7,729 nt of DNA. Origin: JAWVZU01 sp033722075. GTDB taxonomy: Bacteria; Pseudomonadota; Gammaproteobacteria; Xanthomonadales; SZUA-38. A program made the position numbers and the translations under genes. The stretch lies in NCBI GenBank assembly GCA_033722075.1, contig JAWVZU010000197.1, forward strand, positions 1 to 7,729. The letters are read 5' to 3'. Below are positions 1 to 6,250 of this stretch, piece after piece (the stretch's first letter is position 1; every line of letters begins with the position of its first letter). The notes beneath the pieces were generated by a model. It was not told the origin of the DNA and searched no databases. It saw only the letters and a program-made list of their open reading frames with translations.

Positions 1-279
1 GGCGGCCATCACGAGATAGACGAAGAGCTTCAACAGATCGCCCATCTGGTCGCGCACGAAAGTACCCTCGAGCACCCGCACCGCCTCGATGGACGCTGCA
101 TCTTCATGCAGTCGCAGTGTCGCAATGGCGGCAAACACCAGGGTCACCAGGGAAAGGAAATGCACCAGTCCTCGACGCTGCTCGCGGATGTAAAGATCCA
201 GGATGAGGATCGCCGATGCCATCCCGGCCACGATCATCTCCGGCAACAGTACGCTCAGCTCGGCCCAGGTGATGTTCAT
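1..279 (-). CDS. nuoN: NADH-quinone oxidoreductase subunit N (NuoN), 5' part only
   Basis: One of the three antiporter-like membrane subunits of complex I; it sits next to NuoK in the membrane arm and is thought to move one proton per cycle. Only the first 93 residues are inside the window, because the frame runs open to base 1. The protein begins MNITWAELSVLLPEM, a typical NuoN start. It then shows a hydrophobic helix (about residues 8-31), a short basic loop (REQRRG, about 33-38), a second helix (about 39-56), an acidic linker, and the FVRDQMGDLLKLFVYL segment leading into the next helix. The ATG is chosen because GGAG lies 7 nt upstream, inside the end of nuoM. Only 2 nt separate the nuoM stop from this start, so translation is probably coupled. 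The functional Glu/Lys residues of NuoN lie further downstream and cannot be checked. The identity rests on this N-terminus plus its position directly after nuoM. Confidence 0.95.
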   Translation of the reverse strand, partial: MNITWAELSVLLPEMIVAGMASAILILDLYIREQRRGLVHFLSLVTLVFAAIATLRLHEDAASIEAVRVLEGTFVRDQMGDLLKLFVYLVMAA

Positions 280-281
280 CG

Positions 282-1799
282 CTAAGCTCCGACCTTGGTC
301 TGGGAAATGTGCTGCAACAGGTTATCGACCGAAGCATGCATCAGTTCGGTCAGCGGCTGCGGATACAATCCGATTCCCAGCACCGCCACGGCCAGTGCGC
401 CCAACACCAGCGCCTCGCGGCCGTTGATGTCGGAGAGCTTGGCCACCTTGTCGTTCGCCACGTCGCCGAAGACGACCCGCTTGACCAGCCACAGCGAATA
501 CGCCGCGCCGAGGATCAGCGTCAGGGCCGCCAGCAGGGCGAACCAGAAATCGGCCTGGAAGCTGGCGACGATGACCATGAATTCGCCGACGAAGCCCGAG
601 GTGCCGGGCAGTCCGCAGTTGGCCATGGCGAACAACACCATGAACGCCGCAAACCACGGCATGGTATTAACGACCCCGCCATAGTCCTTGATCATCCGCG
701 AGTGCATCCGGTCATAGAGCACGCCGACGCACAGGAACAGCGCGGCGGAGACGAATCCGTGCGAGACCATCTGGACCACCGCGCCCTCGATTCCCAGGCT
801 GGCCGCAGAGGTTTCCGCCGAGCGCGACAGGATCCCGAAGGCGATGAACACCCCGAGGGTGACGAAGCCCATATGGGAAATTGAGGAATAGGCGATCAGC
901 TTCTTCATGTCCTGCTGGACCAGCGCCACGAAGCCGATGTAGACCACAGCAATCAGCGAAAGCGAGATGAGCAGCCAATCCAGGTGGTTGGAGGCATCCG
1001 GCGTGATCGGCAGGCTGAAGCGCAGGAAGCCGTAACCGCCGATCTTCAGCATGATCGCCGCCAGCACCACCGAACCGCCGGTAGGCGCCTCCACGTGGGC
1101 GTCCGGCAGCCAGGTATGCACGGGAAACATCGGGATCTTGACGGCGAAGGCCAGGAGGAAGGCGAGGAAGATCCAGATCTGCTCGGTCAGCCCCAGGCTC
1201 ATGGTGTGCATGTCGAGGATGGCGAAGCTGCCGCCCTTCAGGTACAGGTAGATCAGCGCCACCAGCATCATGACGCCGCCGAGGAACGTGTACAGGAAGA
1301 ACTTGATCGTGGCGTAGACGCGCCGCGGTCCGCCCCACACCCCGATGATCAGGAACATCGGGATTAGCATGGCCTCGAAGAAAATGTAGAACAGCAGGCC
1401 GTCGAGGGCCGCAAACACGCCGATCATGAGCCCTTCCATGATGAGGAAGGCCGCCAGGTACTGCGTGAGGCGGTACTCGATGACCGACCAGGCGGCGATC
1501 ACCACCAGTACGCCGACGAAGGTGGTCAGCAGGATCAGCGGCAGCGAGATGCCGTCGATACCCAGGTGATAGAAGACGTTGAAGGTCTCGATCCAGGAAG
1601 TCCGCTCGACGAACTGCATGGCCGCCGTTCCCGTGTCGAAGCCGGTGTAGAGCGGAAGGCTCAACAGAAAGGTCACGAGACTGGCCAGCAGGGCAATCCA
1701 GCGTGCCGCGGGTTTGCGCCGCTCGCCGGCCAGCAGCGCAGCCACACCGCCGGCGATGGGCAGCCAGATCAGAATACTCAGTAGGGGCCAGTCGCTCAT
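282..1799 (-). CDS. nuoM: NADH-quinone oxidoreductase subunit M (NuoM), complete
   Basis: Antiporter-like proton-pumping subunit of the complex I membrane arm, between NuoN and NuoL. The product is 505 residues, close to the 509 of E. coli NuoM, and strongly hydrophobic throughout (the family has 14 membrane helices). The residues known to be essential in the family are present at matching places: Glu142 in FFEAMLIPM (E. coli E144), Lys221 in AVKIPMFPVHTW (K234), Lys252 in MLKIGGYG (K265) and Glu406 in FVGEFM (E407). The broken-helix signatures LPDAHVEAPT (231-240) and QQDMKKLIAYSSISHMGF (295-312) are intact. The spacing from Glu142 to Lys221 is about 11 residues shorter than in E. coli because the loop after helix 5 is shorter, which is usual outside enterics as far as I recall. 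The ATG start follows the nuoL stop by 10 nt, with only a purine-rich GAAGAAGA as ribosome-binding site. The gene ends in TAG, 2 nt before nuoN. Confidence 0.98.
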   Translation of the reverse strand: MSDWPLLSILIWLPIAGGVAALLAGERRKPAARWIALLASLVTFLLSLPLYTGFDTGTAAMQFVERTSWIETFNVFYHLGIDGISLPLILLTTFVGVLVVIAAWSVIEYRLTQYLAAFLIMEGLMIGVFAALDGLLFYIFFEAMLIPMFLIIGVWGGPRRVYATIKFFLYTFLGGVMMLVALIYLYLKGGSFAILDMHTMSLGLTEQIWIFLAFLLAFAVKIPMFPVHTWLPDAHVEAPTGGSVVLAAIMLKIGGYGFLRFSLPITPDASNHLDWLLISLSLIAVVYIGFVALVQQDMKKLIAYSSISHMGFVTLGVFIAFGILSRSAETSAASLGIEGAVVQMVSHGFVSAALFLCVGVLYDRMHSRMIKDYGGVVNTMPWFAAFMVLFAMANCGLPGTSGFVGEFMVIVASFQADFWFALLAALTLILGAAYSLWLVKRVVFGDVANDKVAKLSDINGREALVLGALAVAVLGIGLYPQPLTELMHASVDNLLQHISQTKVGA

Positions 1800-1809
1800 C
1801 GTCTTCTTC

Positions 1810-3759
1810 TTATTGGGTCAGCACGAAACCGCCGATCAGGACAATCAGACCGAGGATCATGGCGAATGCATAATGGAACAGGTACCCGGACTGGAGGCGC
1901 CGCACGAGAGCCGCCATGCGCGCCACGAAGCCGGCACTGCCGTTGACCAGCGTGCTGTCGATAATGGCCTGGTCGCCGCCCTTCCAGAGCCCGGTTCCCA
2001 AAGCCCGGCCGCCGCGCGCGAAGACCGAGAAATAGACCTCGTCGAACCAGTATTTCCTGTCCAGCATCCGATACAGGGGGCTGAGCGTTCCCCGCAAGCG
2101 ATCGGCGATGCCAGGATTGAACAGGTAGATGTAGGTCGCCAGCGCGGCACCGCCCAGCGCCAGCCACACCGGCAGGGTCTGGAACCCGTGAAGGGCAAAG
2201 GCCCACGGACCGTGCCACTGTTCAGCCATGTGAGCCAGCGGATCGTGAGCCGTGTAGATCGCGGTGCCGAACCAATCGCCGAACAGCAGGGGCTCGGCGG
2301 TCCACCAGGCGACGCCGATCGACGGGATCGCGAGCAGAATGAGCGGCACGGTGACGACCCAGGGCGATTCCTGCGCATGGCTGCGAGTCGCCGCATCCAT
2401 CCGCTCCTTGCCGTGAAACGTGAGGTAGATCAGACGGAAGCTATAGATTGCAGTCACGGCCACGCCGGCGATCAGCAGCACCGCCGCCAGACCGGCTCCG
2501 GCGCGATCGGCGTGCTCGACGGCAAGGATGATCGCATCCTTCGAGTAGAACCCGGACATGCCCGGCAACCCGATGAGCGCCAGGGTGCCGATCCAGGCAG
2601 TGATCCAGGTGATCGGCATGTATTTGCGCAGCCCACCCATTTCCTGCATGTCCTGCTTGTGGTGCAGCGCGATGATCACCGAACCGGCGCCGAGGAACAG
2701 CAGCGCCTTGAAGAATGCGTGGGTCATGAGGTGGAAGATGGCCGCCGAATAGGCAGATGCGCCAAGCGCTGCGGTCATGTAACCCAGCTGGGAAAGCGTC
2801 GAATAGGCGATCACGCGCTTGATGTCGTTCTGCACGATGCCGATGAGGCCCATGAAAAAGGCGGTGATGGCGCCGATGACCAGCACAAAGCTCAGAGCCG
2901 TCTCGGAGAGCTCGTAGAGCGGTGACATGCGCGCCACCATGAAGATCCCCGCGGTCACCATCGTCGCCGCATGGATGAGGGCGGAAATCGGCGTCGGACC
3001 CTCCATGGAATCGGGCAGCCAGACGTGCAGCGGCGCCTGCGCCGACTTGCCCATGGCACCGATGAACAACAGGATGCAGGTCAGGGTCAGCACATTCCAG
3101 GGCTGACCGGCAAAGACCTCGATGGACTGATCAGCCAACTCCGGCGCTGTCTGGAACACGGTCGCATAGTCCAGCGTACCGAAGAGGTAGACCACGGCGG
3201 CAATACCCAGCAGAAAACCGAAATCGCCGACCCGGTTGACCAGGAAGGCCTTCAGGTTGGCGAAGATCGCCGTCTCCTTCTTGTACCAGAAGCCGATCAG
3301 CAGATAGGAGACCAGCCCAACCGCTTCCCAGCCGAAGAACAGCTGCAGGAAGTTGTTGGCCATCACCAGCATCAGCATGGAGAAGGTGAACAGCGAGATG
3401 TAGGCAAAAAAGCGCTGGTAACCGGGATCGTCGTGCATGTAGCCGATGGTGTAGATGTGGACCATCAGCGACACGAAGGTCACCACGGCCATCATCAGGG
3501 CGGTGAGCTGATCGACCAGGAAACCGACGTGAAACGCATAGTCGCCCGCGGTGAGCCAGGTGTAGACGTTCTGGTTGTAGACCTCCGCGTCACCGGCGAC
3601 AAAACCCCACAGCACGCGCATGGAGAGCGCACAGGAAAGCGCAACCGAGAGAATCGTGACCGTATGGGCACCAAAGCGTCCGATCTGGCGGCCGAAGAGA
3701 CCGGCCACGATGGCGCCGAAAAGCGGTGCGAGGGCAATGATGAGCAGCTGGTTGGTCAT
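1810..3759 (-). CDS. nuoL: NADH-quinone oxidoreductase subunit L (NuoL), complete
   Basis: Distal antiporter-like subunit of complex I, related to MrpA-type antiporters. Besides pumping protons, its C-terminus forms the long lateral helix running along the membrane arm. The product is 649 residues; E. coli NuoL is 613. Visible conserved sites: Glu145 in FFGWEAVGLVSYLLIGFWY, Arg176 and Asp179 in NRVGDF, Lys238 in AMGKSAQAPLHVWLPDSMEGPT, His263 in ALIHAATMV, Asp312/Lys314 in QNDIKRVIAYSTLSQLGYM, His347 and Lys351 in THAFFKALLFL, and Lys407-Asp408 in GFYSKDAI (the distal proton-exit lysine, E. coli K399). The C-terminal part has the family motif RKYWFDEVY (about 568-576) and a final hydrophobic anchor (about 631-647). 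The start has AGGGA 4 nt upstream and lies 28 nt after nuoK. The gene ends in TAA 10 nt before nuoM. No truncation or missing key residue is seen. The neighbouring nuoK and nuoM rule out a stand-alone Mrp antiporter. Confidence 0.98.
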   Translation of the reverse strand: MTNQLLIIALAPLFGAIVAGLFGRQIGRFGAHTVTILSVALSCALSMRVLWGFVAGDAEVYNQNVYTWLTAGDYAFHVGFLVDQLTALMMAVVTFVSLMVHIYTIGYMHDDPGYQRFFAYISLFTFSMLMLVMANNFLQLFFGWEAVGLVSYLLIGFWYKKETAIFANLKAFLVNRVGDFGFLLGIAAVVYLFGTLDYATVFQTAPELADQSIEVFAGQPWNVLTLTCILLFIGAMGKSAQAPLHVWLPDSMEGPTPISALIHAATMVTAGIFMVARMSPLYELSETALSFVLVIGAITAFFMGLIGIVQNDIKRVIAYSTLSQLGYMTAALGASAYSAAIFHLMTHAFFKALLFLGAGSVIIALHHKQDMQEMGGLRKYMPITWITAWIGTLALIGLPGMSGFYSKDAIILAVEHADRAGAGLAAVLLIAGVAVTAIYSFRLIYLTFHGKERMDAATRSHAQESPWVVTVPLILLAIPSIGVAWWTAEPLLFGDWFGTAIYTAHDPLAHMAEQWHGPWAFALHGFQTLPVWLALGGAALATYIYLFNPGIADRLRGTLSPLYRMLDRKYWFDEVYFSVFARGGRALGTGLWKGGDQAIIDSTLVNGSAGFVARMAALVRRLQSGYLFHYAFAMILGLIVLIGGFVLTQ

Positions 3760-3787
3760 GTCTTCCCTTTAATCCCCTTGCTCGGGC

Positions 3788-4093
3788 TCATCCTTTCATC
3801 GAGTCCATTTCGGCGACGTTGATGGTCTGCCGGTTGCGGAACAGCACCACCAGGATGGCCAGACCGATCGCCGCCTCGGCCGCAGCCACGGTCAGGATGA
3901 AGAACACGAATACCTGTCCGTCGGCGTTGCCCAGGAAGCGGGAAAAGGCCACGAAGTTCATGTTCACCGAAAGCAGCATCAGCTCGATGGCCATGAGCAG
4001 AATGAGCACGTTCTTCCGATTCAGGAAGACGCCCGCAAGGCTGATGCAGAAGAGGATCGCGCCGAGTACGAGAAAGTGGTTGAGGTCGATCAT
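3788..4093 (-). CDS. nuoK: NADH-quinone oxidoreductase subunit K (NuoK), complete
   Basis: Small membrane subunit of complex I (MrpC/ND4L type) that, with NuoJ, links the quinone-site subunit NuoH to the antiporter-like subunits. The product is 101 residues, the usual length is about 100, and three hydrophobic helices are visible (about 5-24, 28-50 and 60-84). The two buried glutamates essential in the family are present: Glu37 in LMAIELMLLSVN and Glu73 in AAAEAAIGLA (E. coli E36 and E72). The basic loop NRKN (25-28) stands where E. coli has the two conserved arginines R25/R26. The ATG overlaps the nuoJ TGA stop as ATGA (4 bp), and GGAG sits 7 nt upstream inside nuoJ, so nuoK translation is likely coupled to nuoJ. 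The gene ends in TGA. Confidence 0.98.
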   Translation of the reverse strand: MIDLNHFLVLGAILFCISLAGVFLNRKNVLILLMAIELMLLSVNMNFVAFSRFLGNADGQVFVFFILTVAAAEAAIGLAILVVLFRNRQTINVAEMDSMKG

Positions 4094-4704
4094 TGCTCCT
4101 CTCCGCTGGTCTCGGACGGCATCTTGATCACGCGCAGCCGGTCTCGCTTGCGTACCTGCACCTGGCGCGAGGGCTCCTGGTAGCGGGTCTCGGGCCGTTT
4201 GCGCATGGTCAGGGCAATGGCGGCCACGATGGCCACGAGCAGGATCACCGCGGCGAGTTCGAAGGGGTAGTAGTACTGGGTGTAGAGCAGCTCGCCCAGT
4301 TCCTTGGTATTGCTGTAGCCGAGTTCATGGGGCTCCGGGGCGGGAAAGTTGTCCAGCCCGAAGCGCTTGGCACCCACCACGAGGCCCATTTCCAGGGCCA
4401 TGATGACCGCAACCAGGACGCCGATCGGCAGGTAGCGGGTAAAGCCCTCCTTGATCGGAGCCATGTTGATGTCCAGCATCATGACCACGAACAGGAACAG
4501 CACCATGACCGCACCGACATAGACGAGAACCAGCGTGATCGCCAGGAACTCCGCTTCCAGCACCACCCAGATGGCCGCCGAGGTGAAAAAGCACAGCACC
4601 AGGAACAGGGCCGCATAGACCGGGTTGCGCACGGTAATGACGCCCAGGGCCGCAAAAACCAGCACCCCGGCAAACGTGTAGAAGATGAACTGTTCGAAAC
4701 CCAT
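4090..4704 (-). CDS. nuoJ: NADH-quinone oxidoreductase subunit J (NuoJ), complete
   Basis: Membrane subunit of complex I (ND6 type) with five expected helices, here at about residues 4-24, 28-47, 53-78, 91-112 and 147-167. The family hallmark is the third helix, VYVGAVMVLFLFVVMMLD (61-78). It carries the pi-bulge whose rearrangement is proposed to couple quinone chemistry to proton transfer. The EAEFLA segment just before it (50-55) is also conserved. The product is 204 residues, longer than E. coli NuoJ (184). The extra length is a charged, arginine/lysine-rich cytoplasmic tail (about 167-204, with VRKRDRLRVIKMPSE), which I recall as common in beta- and non-enteric gamma-proteobacterial NuoJ. 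The start is the first ATG, 21 nt after the nuoI stop, preceded by the purine-rich run GGAGAAGAGAGA. The TGA stop overlaps the nuoK ATG by 4 bp. Confidence 0.97.
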   Translation of the reverse strand: MGFEQFIFYTFAGVLVFAALGVITVRNPVYAALFLVLCFFTSAAIWVVLEAEFLAITLVLVYVGAVMVLFLFVVMMLDINMAPIKEGFTRYLPIGVLVAVIMALEMGLVVGAKRFGLDNFPAPEPHELGYSNTKELGELLYTQYYYPFELAAVILLVAIVAAIALTMRKRPETRYQEPSRQVQVRKRDRLRVIKMPSETSGEEQ

Positions 4705-4725
4705 GTGTCTCTCTTCTCCAGTCGC

Positions 4726-5214
4726 CTAGCGGTAGGCCGCGTCCCGGCGTCGGGCGTCCGCGATCTCCTGCTCGAAGCGATCGCCGATCGCGAGCAGCTG
4801 CGCCTTGGTCACCACATTCTCCCCGCGCTCCTCGAAATGGAACTCGTCAATGTGCGTCTCGACGATCGAGTCCACCGGGCAGGATTCCTCGCAGAAACCG
4901 CAGTAGATGCACTTGAACAGGTCGATGTCGTAGCGTGTCGTACGCCGCGTCCCGTCCTCCCGCTGCTCGGAATCGATGGTAATCGCCAGCGCCGGACACA
5001 CCGCCTCGCAGAGCTTGCAGGCGATGCAGCGCTCCTCCCCATTGGCATACCGCCGCAGGGCGTGCAGTCCGCGAAAGCGGCTCGACTTGGGGGTCTTCTC
5101 CTCCGGGTAGCGAATCGTGAACTTCGGACGAAACAGGTAGCGCAGGGTCAGACTGAGACCGATCATCAGTTCGATAAGCGCCAGGCTGCGCAGGTATTGA
5201 ACGATCGTCTTCAT
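4726..5214 (-). CDS. nuoI: NADH-quinone oxidoreductase subunit I (NuoI), 2x[4Fe-4S] ferredoxin-like
   Basis: Peripheral-arm subunit of complex I (TYKY/NDUFS8 type) holding clusters N6a and N6b, which pass electrons towards the terminal cluster N2. The product is 162 residues. It has an amphipathic/hydrophobic N-terminus (about 1-28) that lies on the membrane subunit NuoH, then two CxxCxxCxxxCP motifs: Cys63, 66, 69, 73 (RCIACKLCEAVCP) and Cys102, 105, 108, 112 (KCIYCGFCEESCPVDSIVE). All eight ligands are present. By family rule, C63/66/69 pair with C112, and C102/105/108 with C73. The length fits the mitochondrial/alpha/beta-type protein rather than the 180-residue E. coli form. The frame stays open upstream to another ATG at 5298, but that would lie inside nuoH. 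The ATG at 5214 overlaps the nuoH stop as ATGA, is preceded by GGTGG 5 nt away, and gives the conserved N-terminus. The gene ends in TAG. Confidence 0.98.
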   Translation of the reverse strand: MKTIVQYLRSLALIELMIGLSLTLRYLFRPKFTIRYPEEKTPKSSRFRGLHALRRYANGEERCIACKLCEAVCPALAITIDSEQREDGTRRTTRYDIDLFKCIYCGFCEESCPVDSIVETHIDEFHFEERGENVVTKAQLLAIGDRFEQEIADARRRDAAYR

Positions 5215-6233
5215 GGTGCCCACCAGAGAAATTCGGTCACGACCATCAGCGCCACCACCAGCAGCCACACGATGGTGATGGGTATGAATACCTTCCATCC
5301 CAGGCGCATGATCTGGTCATAGCGATAGCGCGGGAAGGTGGCGCGGAACCACAGGTAGCAGAACAGGAAGAACGCGGTCTTGACAAAAAACCACAGGAAA
5401 TGGGGTTCGGCCAGCCAGCTGCCGTCCGGCGCCAGCCACCCCTCGAAGGGAGAAAGCCAGCCCCCGAGGAACAGGATCGCGGCCAGCGCCGAGATCATGA
5501 TCATGTTGGCGTATTCGGCGAGAAAGAAAATGGCGAAGGCCGAACCCGAGTATTCGACGTGGAAGCCCGCAACGATCTCCGATTCCCCTTCCGCCACATC
5601 GAACGGCGCGCGGTTGGTCTCGGCGACGCCCGAGATGAAATAGATCACGAACAGGGGCAACAGGGGCAGCCAATACCAGGTCAACGGATTGCCCCGCTGG
5701 CCGAGGACGATCTCCGTCATGTTCATGCTGCCGGCGGCGATGATCACGCCGACCAGGGCGAAGCCCATGGCAATCTCGTAGGCCACGATCTGGGCTGCGG
5801 ACCGCATGGCGCCGAGGAACGCGTACTTGGAGTTGGAGGCCCAGCCGGCGATGATCACCCCGTAGACCCCCAGCGACGTCATCGCCAGGATGTAGAGCAG
5901 ACCGGCATCGATCTGGGCCAGTGCCAGCCCCTGGTCGAAGGGAATGACGGCCCAGGCCGCAAAGGCCGGCGCCAGGGTCAGCAACGGCGCCAGCAGAAAC
6001 AGGAAACGGTTGGCGTTGGTGGGGAGAATGATCTCCTTCATCAACAGCTTGAATACATCGGCGAAGGGTTGGAAAAGCCCGTTCGGGCCGACCCGATTGG
6101 GACCGATGCGCACCTGCATGGCACCGATGACGCGCCGCTCCGCCAGGGTGAGGAAAGCGACACAGAGGATCAGCGGCACCGTCACCATCAGGATCTTGGC
6201 CGTCGTCCATGCCAGCAGGATGAGTTGGTCCAC
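5211..6233 (-). CDS. nuoH: NADH-quinone oxidoreductase subunit H (NuoH), complete, GTG start
   Basis: Membrane subunit of complex I (ND1 type) that anchors the peripheral arm and, with NuoB/NuoD, builds the quinone chamber and the start of the proton path (E-channel). The product is 340 residues; E. coli NuoH is 325. Eight hydrophobic helices are visible (about 7-30, 78-98, 112-132, 150-168, 186-204, 236-258, 275-296, 313-335). Hallmarks are AERRVIGAMQVRIGPNRVGP (31-50), FKLLMKE (61-67), Glu153 in AYEIAMG, and the quinone-site loop VAETNRAPFDVAEGESEIVA (203-222), which carries the conserved acidic residues Glu205, Asp212, Glu216 and Glu218. The start is GTG, chosen because GGAGG lies 8 nt upstream in the end of nuoG and because the next in-frame Met (residue 16) would remove part of helix 1. 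There are 3 nt after the nuoG stop, and the TGA stop overlaps the nuoI ATG by 4 bp. Confidence 0.98.
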   Translation of the reverse strand: MDQLILLAWTTAKILMVTVPLILCVAFLTLAERRVIGAMQVRIGPNRVGPNGLFQPFADVFKLLMKEIILPTNANRFLFLLAPLLTLAPAFAAWAVIPFDQGLALAQIDAGLLYILAMTSLGVYGVIIAGWASNSKYAFLGAMRSAAQIVAYEIAMGFALVGVIIAAGSMNMTEIVLGQRGNPLTWYWLPLLPLFVIYFISGVAETNRAPFDVAEGESEIVAGFHVEYSGSAFAIFFLAEYANMIMISALAAILFLGGWLSPFEGWLAPDGSWLAEPHFLWFFVKTAFFLFCYLWFRATFPRYRYDQIMRLGWKVFIPITIVWLLVVALMVVTEFLWWAP

Positions 6234-6250
6234 GACTCAGCCCTCCCCCA
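6234..6250 (-). promoter_or_regulatory. Strong Shine-Dalgarno site setting the GTG start of nuoH
   Basis: Read on the minus strand, the end of nuoG carries GGGGGAGGG (6249-6241), which contains GGAGG at 6246-6242. An 8-nt spacer then leads to the GTG at 6233-6231. This is the strongest anti-16S match among the gene starts in the window. It sits on the last codons of nuoG (Leu-Gly-Glu-Gly-stop), so ribosomes finishing nuoG are well placed to restart on nuoH. The strong site may make up for the weaker GTG codon; that last point is inference. Confidence 0.75.

Noticed and set aside
1714..2925. A 403-codon open frame on the plus strand opposite nuoL and the start of nuoM
   Set aside because: Same reasoning: low-complexity charged composition, entirely antisense to conserved nuoL sequence, and no family match recognised. 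It was considered as a possible overlapping gene because of its length, but nothing beyond length supports it.
1810..3759. Stand-alone Mrp-type Na+/H+ antiporter or hydrogenase-4-like membrane cluster for the NuoL/NuoM/NuoK-like genes
   Set aside because: The presence of nuoG, nuoH, nuoI and nuoJ in canonical order, and NuoL/NuoM-specific motifs, identify complex I.
3760..3787. A terminator, promoter or small RNA in the largest intergenic gap (nuoK-nuoL)
   Set aside because: Only 28 nt long, with no inverted repeat or T-run; it holds a ribosome-binding site (AGGGA) and nothing else visible.
2971..3822. A 283-codon open frame on the plus strand opposite the 5' part of nuoL, running across the nuoK-nuoL gap
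   Set aside because: His/Gln/Glu/Asp-rich antisense shadow with no recognisable domain; the opposite strand encodes conserved NuoL motifs throughout.
5215..5298. An in-frame N-terminal extension of nuoI by 28 residues from an ATG at 5298
   Set aside because: It would lie inside nuoH and add a His/Gly-rich stretch unlike any NuoI N-terminus. The ATGA-overlap start at 5214 gives the expected 162-residue protein.
4093..5322. A 409-codon open frame on the plus strand opposite nuoJ, nuoI and the end of nuoH
   Set aside because: It lies antisense to three well-conserved genes. Its product is rich in His, Gln, Arg, Asp and Gly with no recognisable domain, which is the usual composition when GC-rich membrane-protein genes are read backwards. 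Codon choice is explained by the sense genes. No ribosome-binding site or independent motif was found.
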